Below, in pieces: positions 1-11,833 of a stretch of 64,000 bases of DNA (the first letter of the stretch is position 1; each line of letters starts with the position of its first letter). This DNA comes from Cryptomeria japonica. Lineage: Eukaryota; Streptophyta; Pinopsida; Cupressales; Cupressaceae. Under the pieces are notes generated by a model, which had not been told where the DNA came from, searched no databases, and worked only from the letters and a program-made list of their open reading frames with translations. The stretch lies in the NCBI RefSeq assembly GCF_030272615.1, contig NC_081409.1:18538260-18602259 (forward strand), written 5' to 3'. Both the position numbers and the translations under genes were made by a program.

Positions 1-619
1 ACAAGCCACCAATCATAGACTTATACCTTGTCGAATTTACTGGTGCAGATGTGTCTTTGATAGATAATTTCTCACTTGTCACCATGGGAGTACTTACTGG
101 TTTGGAATTATCCATACCAAACTTCTTCAACAATTCACTTAGATAAAAAATGCCTTTGTCAATTTGAGTAATCTGCAAACCTAAGAAAAATATCATTTCA
201 CCAATCATGGACATTTCAAATTCATTCTTCATATTGTTAGAAAATTACATGCACAATTTAGCTTCTTTTACAAAAATGATATCATCAACAAATACTTCAA
301 TAATTAGAATATTATCTTCAATGATCTTCTAATATAAATTACTATAAGCACTACCTTTAGTAAAACCAAGCTTCAAAATATATTTATCCAACCTTGCATA
401 CCAAGCTTTAGGAGCTTGTTTCAATCCATATAATTCTTTCCTTAACCTACAAATCATATCCTTGTTATTTGTCAGTGAGAAACCATCAGGCTGCTCAATG
501 TATACTTCTTCTTCAAGTTCACCATTCAAAAATGTACATTTAACATCCATTTCATATACCTTATAGTTCTTATATGATGCATAGGTAAGAAATAGTCTAA
601 CAACTTCAATTCTAGCTAC
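1..619 (-). pseudogene. Ty1/copia reverse transcriptase fragment (element H)
   Basis: Translated on the minus strand from 619 down to 1, this gives the central copia RT: MDVKCTFLNGELEEEVYIEQ, then KELYGLKQAPKAWY, both family hallmarks, then the active-site box FVDDIIF encoded at about 275-292. In-frame stops follow the SNLY segment (about 330) and the KLCM segment (about 245). The frame continues to the left edge. Its upstream half lies 46 kb away at 46881-47022: ETFAP there joins PVARIE here once element A is removed with one copy of AGGTG. The enzyme would copy element RNA into cDNA; this copy is a pseudogene. Confidence 0.93.
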
Positions 620-624
620 AGGTG

Positions 625-940
625 TGTAATCCGATTAATTAGTAAATAAGACTTTTTGGAAATGTATTAAAAGAAAACAGTAGTTTAAGTCATAACTAAG
701 GGTTAGTTGTATGACGGTTGATGGCCTAACCAACCACAAACTCTTTATATGCAAACTTGTAGCACATTTGAAGGTGCTAGATCATGGAAATTAAGTGATA
801 TATCTCTATGTTGCATATAGTACATTATTGCATACTATTTTGTGATCGATTCATGTTCCATGCCAGTGTCATACTATGCCATGATTGTTGTAATTCAAAT
901 AAGTGTTATATATGCTTATAATTCAATCCACTTAGTAACA
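625..940 (+). repeat. Element A 5' LTR
   Basis: A 316-bp LTR starting TGTAATCCGATTAATTAG and ending TTAGTAACA. It aligns along its length with 46554-46875. A TATA-like TTTATATGC lies at 744-752; the 3' copy has CTATATATG in the same place. Immediately downstream (941 on) is a degenerate primer-binding site. Confidence 0.93.
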
Positions 941-1592
941 TTTTGATGCCGCTGCCTAAATCGATTCCGGAAGTCTCAGGAGGGAAGGCTGGCGGGATGG
1001 AAGCATAATGGGTTGTCCGTTTGACCAAAGTGTTCTTGTAACAAATAGTGACATAGAGGATAATACCAAAGTAATCAAGGAGGATTAGTTGAGACAAGAC
1101 CTGATTCATGCATGGGACATTTCAATGGACCGATATGTACAATGAGAAGCAAAACTGAGTGTTGTCTCGACTGGTACGGTATAGGTGGAACTCAATGTGA
1201 ACCAGCCGATACATGATCTCCTGGGTAGTCTTCCATGGTTGTTGGCATGTGTACTCCTAGAACTTGAAGAGGAATGAGAAAACATGCGAAGGGAGAAATG
1301 TAGACAACAAGTGCTCCAACAATATGAAGAAAGGAATCGAAGGGAAGAAGAGCACAGGGACACAACACAACGACACAACCCTCGTAGTTCAAATAATTAA
1401 TGCCAAACATACTCAACACAGATCGAAGATGACAATCCCAGGAGAACCAAGAAGGGAACCAAGAAGACATAGTGAGGAAATCCCTGCACATTCAAGAGCA
1501 ACTGGAGAGACGCCTAAAACTCTATCGGATAATTGAAGAATGAGGGAGCCCGACATAAGGTTCTGAGCAACATACACAAGAGTGGGATAGGA
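941..1592 (+). pseudogene. Element A primer-binding site, leader and degenerate gag start
   Basis: The sequence at 941-958, TTTTGATGCCGCTGCCTA, sits directly after the LTR and is a plausible decayed primer-binding site. It resembles the TTGGCGCCGTTGCCGGGGA type of Athila/Tat elements. From about 1264 to 1592 is a charged, Arg/Lys/Glu-rich coding remnant that changes frame; LERRLKLYRIIEE is readable in one frame. I take it as the gag N terminus because, beyond element B, gag-like sequence resumes at 31286 across the GTCAC duplication. No start codon can be chosen with confidence. Confidence 0.55.
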
Positions 1593-1597
1593 GTCAC

Positions 1598-2818
1598 TGA
1601 TGAGTTGAGACATTGTCATATTTCTATCCTCAGAACTCTTGAGTTTTTTTCATCTTTTGGTTTGCATAGTAGTAGTGATGTATTGGAAGTTGACTATATG
1701 TATTCCATATGTTAAGCCTTAAATTATTAAATTATGTTTTATCTTTGCCAGTTTATTCCCGTAGCCATGTGATTTGTTTCTATTGCCATGCGGATTATTT
1801 AGGGCAAGATCATATGTGAAATTAATATATGTGTTGATTAAATAAAATGTGTATGTATGTTCTTGTATGTTATTTCTTTTATTGTGTAGAGTATAAATGA
1901 TGTTGTGGTGGATGTTCGCCTATCGCACTTGTTGACGGGAAGGATACTCAAGTGATGACTGGAGATCAAACTATAGAAAAGATGAGCAAGCATAAGGGAT
2001 GACATAAGAGAATAAATCAAGCAATACTACCAATGTCTAACTTAAGTGGACATTGAAGTTGTAAATACCGCCATAGTATGTTATGACTGTGGTTCGGTCT
2101 AGATCCGTGTTTCCTGCAACATAACTCTAGCTATCTCCTTTCTCGGTCAATCATCCGCCTCTTCTTTTTGGCATGATTTGTGTTGTCTATTGTAGATGAT
2201 TTATTTTTAATAAGAAGCTCTTCTTCTTCTCAGAGGATAGATAGAAAGGGAGAATAATAGAGCAGAGGATTTTTCATAAGCATTCTTGAGTTTCTTTTTG
2301 TATTGAACCATGTAATGATTTTCCAAGAACGATGAATAAAATTGTGTTATTCTGATATTTTAAGAGTTGTTTTCAGGAAGCCTGGTATCACTCATCCAAG
2401 GGGCCCACTTGGTGAGTGTTCCTGTGCATTCGTTAAAATTAGTTTTCTTTCCTTAGCCGCAGTAGACATTCTTGCATTGATTGTTCTTGCAGCCAAGCTA
2501 GAATAGAGTAATTTCTGTTTATCAACATTGAATTTATCCAGTATTTCTTTTATGAGTTTATGCAGAAGTCTTCCTGTAGCCTTTCTATAGTTTCAATTCT
2601 TGATTATTTTTTCCGCATAATGTTAGTTGCTGCACTAATGTAGAATAGCTGTCGTAGGAACTTAGTGCATATTAGTGCAAACCCATTTCAAGTAATACAT
2701 CCCTGGGTTGACAATCAAATGAACACTAGCTATGAAAATAGTGACTTTACCAAATGAATGTCCAAACTTCAAGTTGGGACTTAAATTAGAGTTATTATTC
2801 TTATTGTTGGGTTGAACA
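1598..2818 (+). repeat. Element B 5' LTR
   Basis: A 1,221-bp LTR from TGATGAGTTGAGACATTG to GGGTTGAACA, matching 30012-31280. The 3' copy is 48 bp longer. Part of the difference is extra units of a short word, TTCCTGCAGCCA and variants, present once here as the variant TTCTTGCAGCCAAG near 2484-2498. A TATA-like TATAAATG lies near 1891. Confidence 0.93.
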
Positions 2819-2819
2819 T

Positions 2820-2840
2820 TTTTGGCACCATTGCCGGGGA
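2820..2840 (+). other. Element B primer-binding site
   Basis: TTGGCACCATTGCCGGGGA begins 2-3 bases after the 5' LTR. It differs by two bases from the TTGGCGCCGTTGCCGGGGA site known from Athila/Calypso-type plant elements. It would prime minus-strand DNA synthesis. Confidence 0.85.
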
Positions 2841-2941
2841 TGGTGTCAAACTAAGAACCTGTTATGGTTATTGTCTTTTCAGTTTTCAATTAATTGTTTT
2901 TTTTGGCATACCTGATTGTTTGAAAAATTTCATGATTCTGC

Positions 2942-4680
2942 ATGCATAGGCGAAGAAGAGATGTTCTAGGTAGATTTTTGCCCAGTCATCCTAATCATGT
3001 TGAAAATAATTCCTTAGATATAAATCCTTCTGCTGAACTTTATCAAACCCCAGAGAATTTGAACCACCTTGAATCTGAATTCCCAAAAGGTAGTCTTCAG
3101 TTTCTCTTTGGATCTCAAGAAGAAGAATTTCATATAGTAACAACCCCCACAAGTCCAATGCAAGGAAATCCACCTCCTGGTGGAAATAACCCACCATCAC
3201 CACCAGACCCAACGTTTGAGTTCCCCATATCTGATCAACATGATAATGCCAATCTCAAGAACATTCCATCTTGTTCCCTCCCTAAATTCTATGGATTGGT
3301 AACAGAGGATCCAAACACATTTCTGTTTGAGTTTGATGTTCTCTGTACAAGTTTTGACTATACTATAGATGCCCATAGACTCAAAATGTTTCCTGCCTTC
3401 TTGAAGGAATCATCCTTAAGATGGTTTATGAGCTTGGGTAGTAGCACAATCAATACATGGGATGAGATGAAATGATTGTTTCTTACAAAATATAAAGATT
3501 ATTGTAGAGGCACTGATCGTCATGGGGATGGCATCTTTAGAATGACACAGAAAGAAGATGAGAGTTTTGAGGATTATCTGGAGAGGTATCTCTTTAGTGT
3601 CAAGAAGTCTAAACATAGTACTCTAAATGAAGATTCCCTCAAGTTTGATATTTTTGAGGGGAACCAGTGATGAATGCACTGATTCTTTGGATCTTATGGG
3701 AGGAGGTGATATTACACAGTCCACTTGGGCTGAAATAAGACAAATTTGTAAGAAGTATTCTAGATCCGCTTCTAAGAAGAATAGGCTTTTCAATCCAAGA
3801 ACACCTTCATCAACATCTGGTACTGGAGTTTCTAGAATAGAACAGTCATTTATTGAAGGACTTTAAGGAGGACATCATAAATAATATGGCTACCCAGTTG
3901 GATACACTTTTAGCTAAGAAGAAGCATGAAGAAGCTGATGCATTTCTTGTAGAATTTTGCCCTCATTGTAGACAGTGAAAGAAGGATTGTAGATGTAAAA
4001 TGGTTGCAAATGTGGAGGTTCCTGACTTCAAGCCAATACAAGGTGAGGATGAGCAAGTCTTCTATTTTCTCAAAGAAGGCCAAATTTTCAAAAAAAGGGT
4101 ATGCCTCCAGATCCAATTTCTTTTTCTGGTTATAGTGGAAATTCTTATGTACCAAATAACCAATGACAACCATCATATGCTCAAAATTTTGGTAATTATC
4201 AAAATTGGTATGGTTCTCAAGGCCAAGGGAAGCATTTTGCTAATCAAATGCCACAATGGCAGCAGCCACAAGGGAATTGGTATCCACCTCAGGGCCAAGG
4301 AAGTCAGTTTCAAGGGAATTTGCAACCTACTCCTCAATGGAGAGGGGGTCAGCCATGGACTGCCTAATCTTTTGGTTATCAACAACCTATTCAGTAGCCA
4401 CAACCTCCTGCAATAATGCCTCCTCCTGCAACCACTATTGTCCCACCTAAACCAATGCAGTTGGCCACTCAACCAATGCCAAATCCTAATATCAAATCTC
4501 AGCAACAACAATAAGCTTATTCAACTAATCTTAATCAATACCCAACCTATTCTCTATCTCTAAGTGATATTCACCTCCAATCTGGGATAAAATTGCCTAA
4601 TCCATCTCCTCCAATTATCATTGAGGTACAAGAAGAACAAGAAATCTCTGATCCAACATATACAATACATCAGAAGTAGA
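2942..4680 (+). pseudogene. Element B gag (decayed)
   Basis: The Gag structural protein would form the virus-like particle. From 2942 (MHRRRRDVLGRF) the frame is open to 3475. It includes a Pro-rich spacer and the capsid segment SSLRWFMSLGSSTINTWDEM, a typical plant gypsy gag motif. Frameshifts near 3476, 3640 and 3866 break it. A Cys/His remnant, CPHCR, lies near 3960. From about 4180 to 4500 is a Gln/Pro/Gly-rich tail (repeated QGQG, QPQ and PQW words), also with stops. The adjoining protease begins about 200 bases further on. It cannot make an intact Gag. Confidence 0.85.
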
Positions 4681-4882
4681 TATTACCACCATTTCCCTAG
4701 AGATTGAAAGAAAAGGAAGTTCTCACAGAACAAGAGAAAGACTTTGATATTATAGATCAACTGAAACATGTTTGTGTTAAAATTCCATTGTTGCAAGCAA
4801 TAAAAGATGTTCCTATATAAGTAAGACACTGAGAGAAGCATGTCTAAAAAAACCTGTCAAGAAGAAGAATGATCCACAAACA

Positions 4883-5362
4883 GTGCATGTTATGGGTCAA
4901 CTGGTAGATATTATGTTAGGCAAGGTTGCCATTCCAAAATATTCTGATCCAGGTAGTCATGTTGTAAGTATAGTCATTAATGGTAGCCAGATAAGAAATG
5001 TTTTAATTGATTTAGGGGCAGCCATTAATGTGATGACAAGAGAAGTAATGAAACAACTTGAAATCAATGGTCTAAGGCCTACACACATAGTTCTACAGCT
5101 TGGTGATAGCTCTACAGTGAGACCAGATTGTATGATTGAAGATGTAGTGGTTATTTTGGATTCCTGGGAATACCCTGCAAACTTTATGATTCTATCTCCA
5201 AAGGTAACATTGGGAGGATATCCAGTAATTTTGGGAAGACCTTGGATTGCCACAAATGATGCATATATTGGATGTAGATCAGGGGATATGACTATTTCAG
5301 ATGGGAACTCTACAAAAACATTAGCCTTGTATTCTCCTGCACAACCCCAGTGTGACCAATAG
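4883..5362 (+). pseudogene. Element B aspartic protease
   Basis: This is an open segment of 159 codons. It reads as a retropepsin-like domain: VLIDLGAAINVM holds the catalytic position, with Leu where plant gypsy proteases have Ser or Thr (D-S/T-G to D-L-G). It ends with PVILGRPWIATNDAYIGCR, the conserved ILGRPWL-type flap and C-terminal region. It would cut the Gag-Pol polyprotein. The changed triad and the TAG stop at 5360 suggest it is inactive. The frame before it, 4680-4882, is full of stops. Confidence 0.85.
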
Positions 5363-5380
5363 CAAGCCGTTTGGCCTATT

Positions 5381-7392
5381 TTGGGAGAAGAATATGAGGA
5401 AGTTGACTCTATTAATCACCTTATGATGATTAATCGAGGGTCATTCATGCAATTATATGATGAAGATTCAATTCTTTATAAAATTATAATAAATGAGTTG
5501 ATACAAGAACAACAATTGAAGGAGTTGGTACTGAATATTGCAGGTTTAGACTTTCCTGCAGCCACTGATATATTGCATACCCTGTTGCCGCAGGAAGTCT
5601 CTACTTCTCATTTTTCTGATATGAACTAGATTGATCTTACTATCAAGATAGAAGTTGATTTGAATAAATGTTTGAATATCAATAAAGATCTTTCAAATAC
5701 TCAAAAGGGGACACTCGTGGACTTGCTGAAATGTCATATTTCTCATTTTTCTGATATGAACCAGATTGATCTTACTATCAAAATAGAAGTTGATTTGAAT
5801 AAATGTTTGAATATCAATAAAGATCTTTCAGATACTCAAAAGGGGACCCTCGTGGACTTGCTGAAATGTCTTAAAAATGCTTTTGCATGGGATTACAAGG
5901 ATATGCATGGAATAGATCCAACAATGTGCACCCACCATATCTATATAAAAAAAGAATGTTGCCCACTTAGACAACCGCAAAGAAGAATCAATCCTATATT
6001 AAAAGAAATAGTTAAAGAAGAATTACAGAAGTTGTTAAAGGATGGATTTAGCTATCCTATCTTTGATAGCCAATGGGTATCACCTTTGGTAATAGTCCCT
6101 AAGAAAGGAGGAAAATATAGGGTGTGTGTTGATTATAGAGCCTTGAACTTAGCAAGAAGAAAAAATCATTTTCCATTACCATTTGTGGATCAGGTATTGG
6201 ATTCTTTGGCTGGTAAAAGATATTTTTCATTTCTTGGTGGATTCAATGGTTACAATCAGATTCAGATAGCCCCAGAGGATCAAGAAAAGACAATATTTAC
6301 TTGTCCTTGGGGCACATATGCATATTCTGTTATTCCTTTTGGGTTGTGTAATGCTCCAACCACTTTTCAAAGAGTAGTAATCAGTATCTTTTTTCATATT
6401 TTTCAAGACATCATGGAAATCTATATGGATGACTTTACAACTTATGGTTCAAAATTTGAACATGCATTAGGGAGCTTGAAAAAAGTTTTGTAGCAATGTG
6501 AAGACTATAGTTTGTCATTAAATAGTGAGAAATGCTTCATCATGATGCATGAATGAATAGTCCTTGGTCATCATATCTCTGAAAAAGGAATATAGATGGA
6601 TCCAACAAAGATTGAAGTCATTCAGCATATCAATGCCCTTGTGAAGCAAAAATATGTAAGAAGTTTCTTTGGTCATGCTGGATACTATAGAAGGTTTATT
6701 AAAAATTTCAGCAAAATTGCAAGTCCCTTATATTCATTGCTTACCAAGGATATAGAATTTAAATGGACCTCTACATGCAATGAAGCTTTCTTGAAGCTTA
6801 AGCATGCCTTGACTCAAGCACCGGTTCTTCAAGGTCCAAATTGGTCTTTACCATTTCAGATGCATTTGATTATGCAATAGGGGCAGTATTAGGACAGAAG
6901 ATTGACGAATTGGAAAGTGCAATATATTATATTAGCAAGAACTTACAAGGACTTGAGTTGAATTATACAGTCACTGAAAAGGAAAATTTAGTTTTTATAT
7001 ATGCACTCAACAAATTCAGGCACTATATCACAAGATATCCCATATTTGTGCATACAGATCATACTGCAATCAGATACCTCATGAATAAGCCTTCAATTAC
7101 TGGTAGATTAGCTCGCTGGTTATTGTTGATGTAGAAATTTGATATCACAGTTGTTGATAAACTAGGGAAGTCTAATGTGGTTGCAGGCTATCTTTCAAGA
7201 CTTCAGTTGCAAGAGGATTCTACAATAAAAGATGATGCTTTTCCAGATGAACACTTATTTCTTATACAAGCCCACACTCCCTGGTATGCTGATATTGCCA
7301 ACTATTTAGCTGTTGCTAAAATGCCAATTTATTTCTCTCCTAAGGAAAGAAGGTTGTTAGTAGAAAAGTTTCAATTTCTCATGGATTGCTGA
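5381..7392 (+). pseudogene. Element B reverse transcriptase and RNase H
   Basis: The domain is broken by stops but easy to read. After an N-terminal linker (5381-5900, with the tandem duplication listed separately), the RT runs VSPLVIVPKKGGKYRVCVDY, FNGYNQIQIAPEDQEKT and PFGLCNAPTTFQR. The active box YMDD is at 6422-6433, so the catalytic aspartates are kept. The thumb and connection (GHAGYYRRFIKNFSKIASPL) start after 6596. RNase H follows at 6841-7134 with DAFDYAIGAVLGQ, TEKENL and HTDHTAI. The phrase FPLPFVDQVLDSLAGKRYF and the tail after YMDD place it near Athila. Stops occur at about 6493, 6593, 6878 and 7132. Confidence 0.93.
5606..5875 (+). repeat. 135-bp in-frame tandem duplication upstream of the element B RT
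   Basis: Two adjacent copies of a 135-bp (45-codon) unit start at 5606 and 5741 with the same 20 bases, TCTCATTTTTCTGATATGAA. Both encode DLNKCLNINKDLS followed by TQKGTLVDLLKC. They differ at only a few bases; copy 1 has a TAG where copy 2 has CAG (Gln). The unit length is a multiple of three, so the duplication keeps the frame. It lies in the linker between protease and RT. Confidence 0.9.
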
Positions 7393-7396
7393 TTGT

Positions 7397-7966
7397 TTGT
7401 TTTATACTGGGCTTGACCAAGTCATGAGAAGATGTGTAAGGGAAGATGAAATGTATGATATTCTTCATGCATGTCATGACGAGCCATGTGGAGGACATTT
7501 TTCTACCGAAAGAACAACACTCAAAATACTAAATACAGGATATTATTGGCCCACATTACACAAGGATGTAGCACAATATACAAGAAAATGTGACAAATGC
7601 CAGCATATGGGAAGACCTACTAAACCTGATGAGATGCCATTATATTCACAAATATCAGTAGCACCATTTGATAAATGGGGTTTAGATTTTGTTGGCCCAA
7701 TTGATCCACCTTCTAATGACAAATCCTACATTTTGGTTTGTACAGATTATGTAACAAAATGGGTGGAAGCTCGTGCTATGACACATGCAAGAGATAATAA
7801 GGTGGCTGAGTTTCTTTATGAAGAGATATTTACAAGATATAGAGTACCAAGAGAAATTGTCTCAGACTAGGGCCCACAATTTATTTCAACATTGATTTCA
7901 GTATTGGTCAATGAATACAATATAAGGCATAGGAAATCTACTTCGTATCATCCTCAAGATAATGGA
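7397..7966 (+). pseudogene. Element B integrase, N-terminal and catalytic part
   Basis: The HHCC zinc domain is visible: HACHDEPCGGHFS, then YYWPTLHKDVAQYTRKCDKC. The catalytic core begins with WGLDFVGPIDPP and VCTDYVTKWVEA, giving two of the D,D,E acidic positions. A TAG at 7868 lies in the IVSD/GPQFIS stretch. The frame stops at 7967 where element C has inserted inside YHPQDNGQVEV. The rest is at 26462-27120. Confidence 0.92.
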
Positions 7967-7971
7967 TAGGT

Positions 7972-10900
7972 TGTAATACCCTGCTAGGAACCCTAAAGGA
8001 AAACAACACAACCAGGCAATTAAAGGGTGAAATATATTTAAAAAAAAAAGATTAAGTGCATTAATTATAACCATTGCACGTTTAATAACACAATGGAAAT
8101 ATAACACATGATTTCCTAAGGGTTACCAATGAAGATTAATTCATAGATTATATTAACACCATGGTTAATCCAATTGTCCATTTAATTAGGTAAATTAAAT
8201 GCTTAAGATTAAAACTACACATACATCTAAATTCCATAATGAAAGAATCAAAGTATTCCAATGCATTTATTTATCCATAAACCATCTATACAAAAGATCA
8301 AAGCAACTAAATTAACATACAATCCAATGACATAATATTATAATATCCATAAATACATGGCTTCCAAAAAAATACCACAGAATCCAAAAGTTACAATATC
8401 AAGGTTACATAAAAGTTTGATACAATGACCATAAGGTCTCAACTGAACAATGATCACGAACAAGAGATGGTACATGAACCACGAACCAAGAAACACCAGC
8501 GAAGCCTTTCCTAATATGAAGAAACAATCCAGAACATCCGATGGGCAGTGGCACTACCACCCGACCATGTGATCCCGAAATGGAACCACCCCACCGTGCT
8601 AGGAGATAGTAGAAAACCCTCAAGAAAGAAAAATAAGACAAGTATGAAAGATCTACATGACTCCACAAATATCCATGCGACTCAACTCAAAAATACTAGT
8701 GACTCTAAGGAGAGAGTGTCATCACATGGCTTATGGTGGTTACCCTGGTAGGCCTCCATAGGTCCCGGCCCCCATCCTGGGTTATCCTAGTAACCTCTCC
8801 TGAACCTCCGGCTCCATCTAAGTCTCATGCGGACTCAACCAATCCTTTCGTGAAGACAAAGTGGTAAGTTTGCCATTCCAGGTCTTATCACCACATCCTG
8901 AGCCTATACAAGCACTCAACCATGTGTGAGGCAAATTATCTTAATTAATATTTAATCTACCCACCCCCTAATCAATTATTAGGTTATCACTTTTTAAATG
9001 ACTTTTGAGGGGTTTTCTTGCCATCCACTTCGGGCGCGACCTCCGCTCGAAAGCCACTCTCTCTCATAGGACACTAACATGAAAGGTCTCTCTATGAGAA
9101 CTCTATGGCAAAACTGACAACCATATCTAATCCGGACAAACCACAGGTGAATGATACACAATGACTAACCCAGGATTGACCATTTGAAACAAAACACACA
9201 ATGACTCATATCAACAGGGTTATACAACAACACCTAACCAAGGGGATATAACAACATATGACATAATGACAACTCAACCAGAATATCAACAAAATTAAGC
9301 TTGACTGTAAATACCATTTACACAAGATCCTAATACAGGCAATCTTTTCTTTAAACAACCAAAAGAATAAATAACTTGTAATTAAAGATTTTTCTAGAAA
9401 ATAAGAAAAATACAACTATATTAATACAAGGAACTCAATGTTGTCATTTGTCCAATAAGGTTAAATAAAATCACATAAAAATTAATCCCCTAGCTGTATG
9501 TTCATGATTAATTTACAAATAATTCTGATTAGCTTATATCTATACTCTAAATTAAATTCCACATTAAAATTATATATAATAATATAACATATTTACATAA
9601 ATAAATATATTCTTCAAATATAATATCATGTAATTATATTACATTAAAACTATATAATAAAATGAAGATTTAATATTGAAATAACTTTTATTTCCAATAA
9701 TTATACAAAATTTTATTTCCAAAATAACATAATTAAGAAAAACAACGAAATTACTATATATATATAAATATCTATTATTTTTTTAAAACATATTAAAAAA
9801 ATTAAAATTAAAACTGAATTAGCAAATTCAGTGGGCTATTTCCAGGAAACACAGTTTTCTTTAAAGGCTGTCCCTGCTACGCACGGTAGCACGTACTACC
9901 GCTGGTAGCACATGCTACCTTACGGTAGCATGTGCTACCATAGGTAGCACGCCGGTAGCATACTACTGTCAGTAGTACTGCTATCATACGGTAGCCATAC
10001 TACCGTCGGTAGTCGCTACCAATTTTTTTTTAATATATATATTTTTTAAATTACAATAACCTAAAACCAGTAAATTCTATTTTCAACCAAAATATATTTC
10101 CAATCAAATTTATTTCCAGGGAAATTAATTACTACATATTATCTCCAAAATAATATAATAAAATAATTTCCCTTAACTTTTAATAACACAATAAATTTAA
10201 TTAATGATTAAATTTATTTCTATAATAACTAAATAATTTCACAGAGATGTACAACTATTGATAGAACAACCATAGTCAAATATTGAAACCAAACCCAAAC
10301 AAGAGGGAATATTTTCTTTGGTAAAACCCATTTTCTACCAAAACTTGCTATTTTCAAGAATAGTAAGACATCTTGGCAAAATTTTGTCAGAATAATCATT
10401 CCAAAACTTCACAAAATTTAATCTACAAACACCTAGGAAATAATCTCTTTCCATAAACTAAAATTAATTTCAGGAATGAATTTTAACCAAGAACATGAAA
10501 TAACCAGAAAGGATTTGACAAATATTATACACACACATCATTCAGAAAGAGGGAAGAAATAAAAATATTTTCTTTAAAACAAACAATCAAAAGAAGCCAC
10601 CCAACCTGGTATAGCTTTCCTGAAAGAAATTTGTAGGAGAGAATCAATCCTTCAACAAGCTTTCAAATAATTTCTCTTCACCTAAATCCCTGTCTCTTTC
10701 CCGTGACTCCCAAAAATAAAAGATATATTCCCCTTTTAAACTAAATTTTTAGGTTACATATATTTTCCCAAAACCCTAATATTTAATTTTAGTAATTAAA
10801 AAGCAATTTTATTTTTCTTTTCTAATTCCTCACAAAGGAATAAATTACATGCAATAAGCAAAAATCATTTTTTTTCTTTTCTTTTCTCATGCAAATTAAT

Positions 10901-11817
10901 TAATTTCCTAAAAAAAAAATTAAAGCAATACTTTAACTCTAATTTATTCTTTTATTCATTCATTTATTTATTCTGTTATTCTTTTATTGATTTAAAATTC
11001 TAGGAAACAATAAATGAAATTAATCTAATTTATTTTTCACTAAAATTTAAATAAAATATATTTCTAATATCATGCAGCTTGCAGCTTAATTTAATAACTT
11101 CTTTTAATTAATTAAATTTATAATCTCAATGCATAAAATACATAATTCAAAAATACCAACTTTGAGATAACTCCATAAATTTAATTAATTAATTAAATCC
11201 ACTAAAACACACAAATTGAACAAACCCCAAGCAAAGACTCAGAAAAAGTCAAACGACAATACACGAAGGCTGAACAAACTGACAGGACAACTAAATGACG
11301 ACACTCACAAGAGTGTAACTGAGTAAAATAGGTCAACTACTACCTCCTCCACTTCCATCAGACAATATAAGGCCCACCTAGACCTATGAAGCCAGGTGGA
11401 GATGATACCCCATACCTACCTAGTACTTGTATCTATAATATTCTGCATCACTGAACCACACATGCATATATACAATATAGAAAACACAACATAGACACCG
11501 ATGAAGGAGAATCATGATGTTCCCTGTCTCACCGGAGTGAGTGAAGGAAAATCGTCCCCTTGCATCCAATACACTCGCAGACACACAACATATAATTTCA
11601 CATTGCATAGATAAAGTAAAGTGTCAATACATAGCAATAATCCATAAAATGCCATAAATCACAAGTAGTGAAATACTGCAAATAAATTATGCATCTCATA
11701 TCCAGATAAAGCATGAAATAATGTCATATAAATCTGAATAACACATCATGGTAATGTTTCCACTGAAAACAAACAAGAATAAAATATGAGTCTAGTGAGT
11801 TCAAATGAGGTATTACA
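7972..11817 (-). repeat. Element C left (3') LTR
   Basis: A 3,846-bp AT-rich LTR that on the plus strand runs from TGTAATACCCTGCTAGG to GAGGTATTACA. It aligns with the right LTR over its whole length. It holds no convincing gene; short open frames around 8405-8750 face each other and are not conserved. Its one striking feature is a GGTAGC/GCTACC dyad cluster at 9874-10020. The rest of 9400-11200 is simple A/T-rich sequence. Confidence 0.92.
9874..10020. repeat. GGTAGC/GCTACC dyad cluster in the left LTR of C
   Basis: About 150 bp made almost only of GGTAGC and its complement GCTACC (or GGTAGT/ACTACC), separated by 2-8 bases, for example GGTAGCATGTGCTACC and GGTAGTACTGCTA. Neighbouring words can pair as short hairpins and also with each other. 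It is far more GC-rich than the surrounding LTR. The other LTR has a diverged copy at 24501-24652. Confidence 0.9.
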
Positions 11818-11833
11818 TTCTCCCCCCCAAAAC
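11818..11833 (-). other. Element C polypurine tract
   Basis: On the minus strand GTTTTGGGGGGGAGAA directly precedes the 3' LTR, the expected place for the plus-strand primer. It confirms the element's minus orientation. Confidence 0.85.

Noticed and set aside
1106-1491. Minus-strand open frames in the 5' part of A
   Set aside because: They oppose the charged gag remnant and have the Cys/Ser/Phe composition typical of antisense shadows.
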